NCBI RefSeq assembly: GCF_009758175.1 | Contig: NZ_WRPM01000059.1 | Coordinates: 1-64,000, forward strand | Source: Nesterenkonia alkaliphila | GTDB taxonomy: Bacteria; Actinomycetota; Actinomycetes; Actinomycetales; Micrococcaceae | DNA length: 64,000 nucleotides | Direction of reading: 5' to 3' | In this document: positions 60,982 to 64,000 of the stretch, piece after piece | Layout: every line of letters begins with the position of its first letter | How positions within the stretch are numbered: position 1 is the first letter of the stretch | Notes under the pieces: model-generated | Database searches by the model: none | The model's input: the letters and a program-made list of their open reading frames with translations, nothing else | What the model was told of the DNA's origin: nothing | Position numbers and translations under genes: made by a program

Positions 60982-62667
60982 ATGAATCTTGAACCGATGC
61001 AGTTTTGGACCTTCTTCTTCCTGCTCCTGACCTTCGGGATCTACATCTACATCGCCTGGCGCTCCCGGGTGAAGGAGACCAAGGAGTTCTACGTCGCCTC
61101 TCAGGGCGTGCCGACCATCGCCAATGGTGCAGCAGTGGCCGCGGACTGGATGTCTGCAGCCAGCTTCATCGGCATGGCGGGCCTCATCGCCTTCCTGGGT
61201 TCCGACGGCTCGGTCTACCTGATGGGCTGGACCGGCGGCTATGTGCTGCTGGCTCTGCTGCTGGCCCCGTATCTGCGCAAATGGGGCAAGTTCACCGTGC
61301 CGGAGTTCGTGGGCGACCGCTACAGCGACACGGTCCGCGTGGTGGCTGCGATCTGCGCGATCGTGATCTCCTTCACCTATGTGGTGGGCCAGATGACCGG
61401 CGGCGGCGTGGTCTTCGCCCGCTTCCTGGGCCTGGAATCCCACTGGGCCGTGGTGGTGGCAGCCGTGGTGATCTTCTTCTACGCCGTGCTCGGCGGCATG
61501 AAGGGCATCACCTACACCCAGGTGGCCCAGTACACCGTACTGATCATCGCCTACCTGATTCCGGCAGTGGCCGTGTCTCAGCAGATCGGCGGCTTCCCGG
61601 TGCCTCAGGTCACCTACGGCACCATCCTGGCTGAACTGGATGCACTGCGCGAGGAGTTCGGCCTGCACCACTTCACCGAGGCCTTCGCCGGCCGCGCCGG
61701 CGGCCAGCTGGATGTGTTCCTGGTGACCATGTCCCTGATGATCGGCACCGCCGGTCTGCCGCATGTGATCATCCGGTTCTACACCACCAAGACGGTGCGC
61801 GGAGCGCGGTTCTCCGCTTTCTGGGCATTGTTCTTCATCTCGCTGCTGTACCTGACCGCACCGGCGGTGGGCGCGTTCACCAAGCTGAACCTGCTGCAGG
61901 GCGTGCAGGGTGCCACCGGTGAGGGTGACCTGCCGGCCTGGGTTGAGCCCTGGGCGGAGACCGGCCATGTGCAGGTCAACTCCGACGGCGCCATCGATTC
62001 CGTCTCGAATGTTCAGGGTGCGGCCGATATGTACGTCTCCCCGGACATCCTGGTGCTGGCCTCCCCGGAGATCGGCGGACTGCCGGCCCCGATCATCGGC
62101 CTGATGGCTGCCGGCGGTATGGCCGCAGCCCTGTCCACGGCGGCGGGTCTGCTGCTGGTGATCTCCTCCTCGGCCTCCCACGACATCTACTACCGGATGA
62201 TCTCCAAAGAGAAGGCCTCCGAGAAGACTCAGATGCTGGTGGGCCGCCTGGCCATGGTCGGTGCGGTGCTGGTGGCCATCATCGCCGGATTGAACCCACC
62301 GGCGTTCGTGGCCCAGGTGGTGGCCTTCGCCTTCGGCCTGGCCGCCTCCACCTTCTTCCCGATTCTCATCCTGGGTATCTTCTGGAAGCGGGCCAATGCC
62401 AAGGGGGCGGCCGCCGGTATGCTCACCGGCCTGATCTTCAGCGCCAGCTACATGATCTATACGCTGCCGCTGTTCGGGCTGGAGGCCAACGATCACATCT
62501 GGGGCATCTCCCCGGAGGGCATCGGCACCATCGGCGCGGCGCTGAACTTCCTCGTCACCATCGTGGTCTCCAACCTCACCCGCCCGCCGAGCGAGGAGGT
62601 CCAAGAGATGGTGGAGTCCATCCGCTACCCGGCCAAGCAGCAGTTGGAGGCTGCCGGTAAGCTGTAG
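60982..62667 (+). CDS. Sodium:solute symporter (VC_2705/DUF4212-coupled)
   Basis: The 561-residue SSS-family carrier has about 13 helices. KETKEFYVASQGVPTIANGAAVAADWMSAASFIGMAGLIAFLG is in TM1-2. QMTGGGVVFARFLGLES and GMAAALSTAAGLLLVISSSASHDIYYRM are typical. This subfamily moves short-chain acids such as acetate or propionate with Na+. The GATAACGACGACGCC terminator follows. It is a second, distinct carrier facing the ActP-like operon. Confidence 0.93.
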   Translation: MNLEPMQFWTFFFLLLTFGIYIYIAWRSRVKETKEFYVASQGVPTIANGAAVAADWMSAASFIGMAGLIAFLGSDGSVYLMGWTGGYVLLALLLAPYLRKWGKFTVPEFVGDRYSDTVRVVAAICAIVISFTYVVGQMTGGGVVFARFLGLESHWAVVVAAVVIFFYAVLGGMKGITYTQVAQYTVLIIAYLIPAVAVSQQIGGFPVPQVTYGTILAELDALREEFGLHHFTEAFAGRAGGQLDVFLVTMSLMIGTAGLPHVIIRFYTTKTVRGARFSAFWALFFISLLYLTAPAVGAFTKLNLLQGVQGATGEGDLPAWVEPWAETGHVQVNSDGAIDSVSNVQGAADMYVSPDILVLASPEIGGLPAPIIGLMAAGGMAAALSTAAGLLLVISSSASHDIYYRMISKEKASEKTQMLVGRLAMVGAVLVAIIAGLNPPAFVAQVVAFAFGLAASTFFPILILGIFWKRANAKGAAAGMLTGLIFSASYMIYTLPLFGLEANDHIWGISPEGIGTIGAALNFLVTIVVSNLTRPPSEEVQEMVESIRYPAKQQLEAAGKL

Positions 62668-62683
62668 CGCACTCCCACCAGAT

Positions 62684-62727
62684 AACGACGACGCCCTCGG
62701 TACCCAGGTGCCGGGGGCGTCGTCGTT
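62684..62727. terminator. Terminator made of two facing 11-mers
   Basis: A stem of about 19 bp runs from AACGACGACGCCC (62684-62696) to GGGCGTCGTCGTT (62715-62727), with two T/C-G positions allowing G-U pairs and a short loop. Both arms contain the exact 11-mer. It follows the SSS stop by 16 nt and ends with TGGC, without a T-run. Confidence 0.85.
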
Positions 62728-62733
62728 GGCACC

Positions 62734-62814
62734 CCTCCGTTCCGTGGGCGGAAATGTCCGTAGTTGGGCCGTTTCAGCCCCTGATGTGTGCGCATTTGCG
62801 CCCACCGTCGGAGG
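62734..62814. ncRNA. Nested intergenic hairpin with GGGCCGTTTCA apex, copy 2
   Basis: The outer stem is CCTCCG (62734-62739)/CGGAGG (62809-62814). The inner stem is TGGGCGGAAATG (62745-62756)/CATTTGCGCCCA (62793-62804), 12 bp with one mismatch. The apex contains GGGCCGTTTCAGCCCCTGA. The stems are unrelated in sequence to copy 1 at 55521. Confidence 0.5.
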
Positions 62815-62903
62815 TAGAGGCGTGGTGCGGGGCAGGTCGCGGCGGGGAGAGCCCGCTCGCGCCGGCAGCCGGGCGTAGGCGCAGCCCGGTGTAGCCTGAT
62901 GCG

Positions 62904-63155
62904 GTGCAACCATCTGTCCGGAAGTCCGCTCACACCTGGCTGCTGGCCACCGTGCCGGTGATCATGCTGGCGATGTTCGTGGTCCCCTATACCCTGCTGC
63001 GCACGGTGGACACCTGGTACGGCAGCGCCCTGTTCTGGACCCTGGCGACCCTGGCAGTGATCGCGGTCAACGTGGCGGTCTCCGCCGGTTGGAGTCAGGA
63101 CGAGGCCGCGGCCGAGCCTGAAGGGCAGCTCCCGGGCCAGGGGGATGAGCACTGA
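62904..63155 (+). CDS. DUF3311 small symporter partner
   Basis: The 83-residue product has two hydrophobic segments (LLATVPVIMLAMFVVPYTLL and ALFWTLATLAVIAVNVAVSAGW) and an acidic tail, the pattern of DUF3311 proteins. These are encoded directly before PanF/MctP-type SSS carriers. GTG start. Its stop overlaps the next ATG (TGATG). Confidence 0.82.
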   Translation: MQPSVRKSAHTWLLATVPVIMLAMFVVPYTLLRTVDTWYGSALFWTLATLAVIAVNVAVSAGWSQDEAAAEPEGQLPGQGDEH

Positions 63156-64000
63156 TGGACTCCGCCTGGGTATGGATCGGCATCGGACTCTACTTTCTGG
63201 TGGCCACCTGTGCCGCGCTGCTCTCCCGCTCCGGGACCGCTGAGGATATGGCCGACTACTTTCTGGGAGGCCGGCGGATGGGCGGGTTCCTCTCCGCTAT
63301 GAGCTACTCAGCCACCACCTATTCAGCCTTCATGATGATCGGGCTGGCTGGGCTGACCTATGCCGGGGGCATCGGTGCACTGGGCTTCGAGCTGCTCTAC
63401 CTGTGTGGGGTCACCCTGGTGCTGATCTTCGGCCCAAGGTTCTGGCGGGTGGGCCGGCGGTTCGGCTATGTCACCCCCTCGGAGATGATCGGGCACCGCT
63501 ATGCCAGCCGCAGCGCTGGTGCAGTGGCAGCGATCGCAAGCTTCGTGTTCCTGCTCCCCTATGCCGCAGTCCAGCTGACCGGGGCCGGGTACCTGGTCTC
63601 CGGGATGACCAACGGGGCCATCAGCTTCACCACGGGAACTGCCGTAGTGTGCTTCGCTGCCATCGTCTTCGCGATGGTGGCCGGTCTGCGCTCAGTAGTG
63701 TGGACCGATGCGCTGCAGTCGGTCATCATGGTGCTTTCGGCGACCCTGGTGGTGATCATCGTCATCCATCAGATGGGCGGGCTCGGCGGGTTCCTCGGCG
63801 CCCTGGAGGATCAGCCCGGCGCGCTCACCGTCCCCGGTGAGGGCTACTTCACCCTCTCCACGTTCATCGCGCTCTCGCTGCCGTGGATCTTCTTCTCCAT
63901 CTCCAACCCGCAGGTCTCGCAGCGGCTGTTCACCCCCGGCTCGCTCAAGGACATGCGGCGGATGCTCATCGGCTTCCTGGTCTTCGGGTTCATCTACACC
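63155..64000 (+). CDS. Sodium:solute symporter, partial at right edge
   Basis: The first 282 residues are visible. The N-terminal SSS pattern is clear: AEDMADYFLGGRRMGGFLSAMSYSATTYSAFMMIGLAGLTYAGG, SEMIGHRYASRSAGAV, AGLRSVVWTDALQSVIMVL and ISNPQVSQRLFTPGSLKDMRRML. Together with DUF3311 it looks like the MctP/YhjB monocarboxylate group. The C-terminal half lies outside the window. It is the third SSS carrier in 6 kb. Confidence 0.9.
   Translation, partial: MDSAWVWIGIGLYFLVATCAALLSRSGTAEDMADYFLGGRRMGGFLSAMSYSATTYSAFMMIGLAGLTYAGGIGALGFELLYLCGVTLVLIFGPRFWRVGRRFGYVTPSEMIGHRYASRSAGAVAAIASFVFLLPYAAVQLTGAGYLVSGMTNGAISFTTGTAVVCFAAIVFAMVAGLRSVVWTDALQSVIMVLSATLVVIIVIHQMGGLGGFLGALEDQPGALTVPGEGYFTLSTFIALSLPWIFFSISNPQVSQRLFTPGSLKDMRRMLIGFLVFGFIYT

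Noticed and set aside
60655-62913. A 752-codon open frame antisense to the DUF4212/SSS genes.
   Set aside because: Low-complexity His/Gln/Gly-rich translation and GC-rich codon mirror effect; the sense strand encodes clear family proteins.

Overview
The window is a high-G+C actinobacterial chromosome segment with a dense, mostly housekeeping gene content. The enzyme set, the SAM-I-type riboswitches, the DUF222/HNH gene, the several Na+-coupled symporters, a betaine (BCCT) transporter and the acidic lipoproteins fit the Micrococcaceae. A halotolerant genus such as Nesterenkonia is my guess from overall impression, not a proven assignment. No rRNA, prophage, insertion sequence or CRISPR array is visible.

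Layout. 1-3.5 kb: the tail of an MFS transporter, panD, a YtxH-like protein and a DUF222/HNH endonuclease gene. 3.5-5.4 kb: a CphA-like ATP-grasp ligase preceded by a degenerate ATP-grasp paralogue. 5.4-17.7 kb: a sulfur-acquisition locus made of two divergent operons, each starting with its own SAM riboswitch. Leftward run metN-metI-metQ and four flavin- or acyl-CoA-dehydrogenase-type redox enzymes. Rightward run a flavin reductase, an acetyl-CoA-synthetase-like enzyme, metY and a CoA-binding protein. 17.8-22.7 kb: a lipoprotein, purA, a small ORF coupled to a frameshifted unknown gene, tdk and DUF3151. 22.7-27.1 kb: a phosphonate-type ABC transporter (phnD-phnC-phnE-phnE). 27.3-33.5 kb: a HAD phosphatase, fba, a universal stress protein, azlCD with a divergent Lrp regulator, a SpoU methyltransferase and a membrane protein. 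33.8-39.3 kb: pyc and dnaG. 39.4-39.8 kb: tRNA-Glu, tRNA-Asp and tRNA-Phe. 40-47 kb: DUF4282, exoIII, nadE, pyrE, a MalY-type lyase, a small zincin and a large NlpC/P60 protein. 47.7-55.4 kb: a second universal stress protein, GDPD, an EcsC-like protein, a catalytically dead EEP-fold protein, a BCCT carrier and an aldo/keto reductase. 55.6-64 kb: a LytTR two-component system in an operon with a DUF485/SSS symporter, facing a DUF4212/SSS symporter across a CRP-type site, then a DUF3311/SSS symporter cut by the window edge.

The most unusual signals are not genes. (1) The 11-mer ACGACGACGCC occurs 20 times in 64 kb, 10 per strand, in several reading frames, between genes, and as inverted pairs in transcription-terminator stems. 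That is the genomic signature of a DNA-uptake-like or protein-recognition sequence. (2) Two 62-nt elements (42967-43028 and 47538-47599) share linker and loop sequences but have different, compensating bases in two hairpin stems. (3) Two intergenic nested hairpins (55521-55581 and 62734-62814) share an apical GGGCCGTTTCA motif on unrelated stems. (4) The divergent SAM-riboswitch pair defines a sulfur-scavenging regulon with an unknown organosulfur substrate. Two pseudoenzyme candidates (ATP-grasp and EEP folds) are also present.
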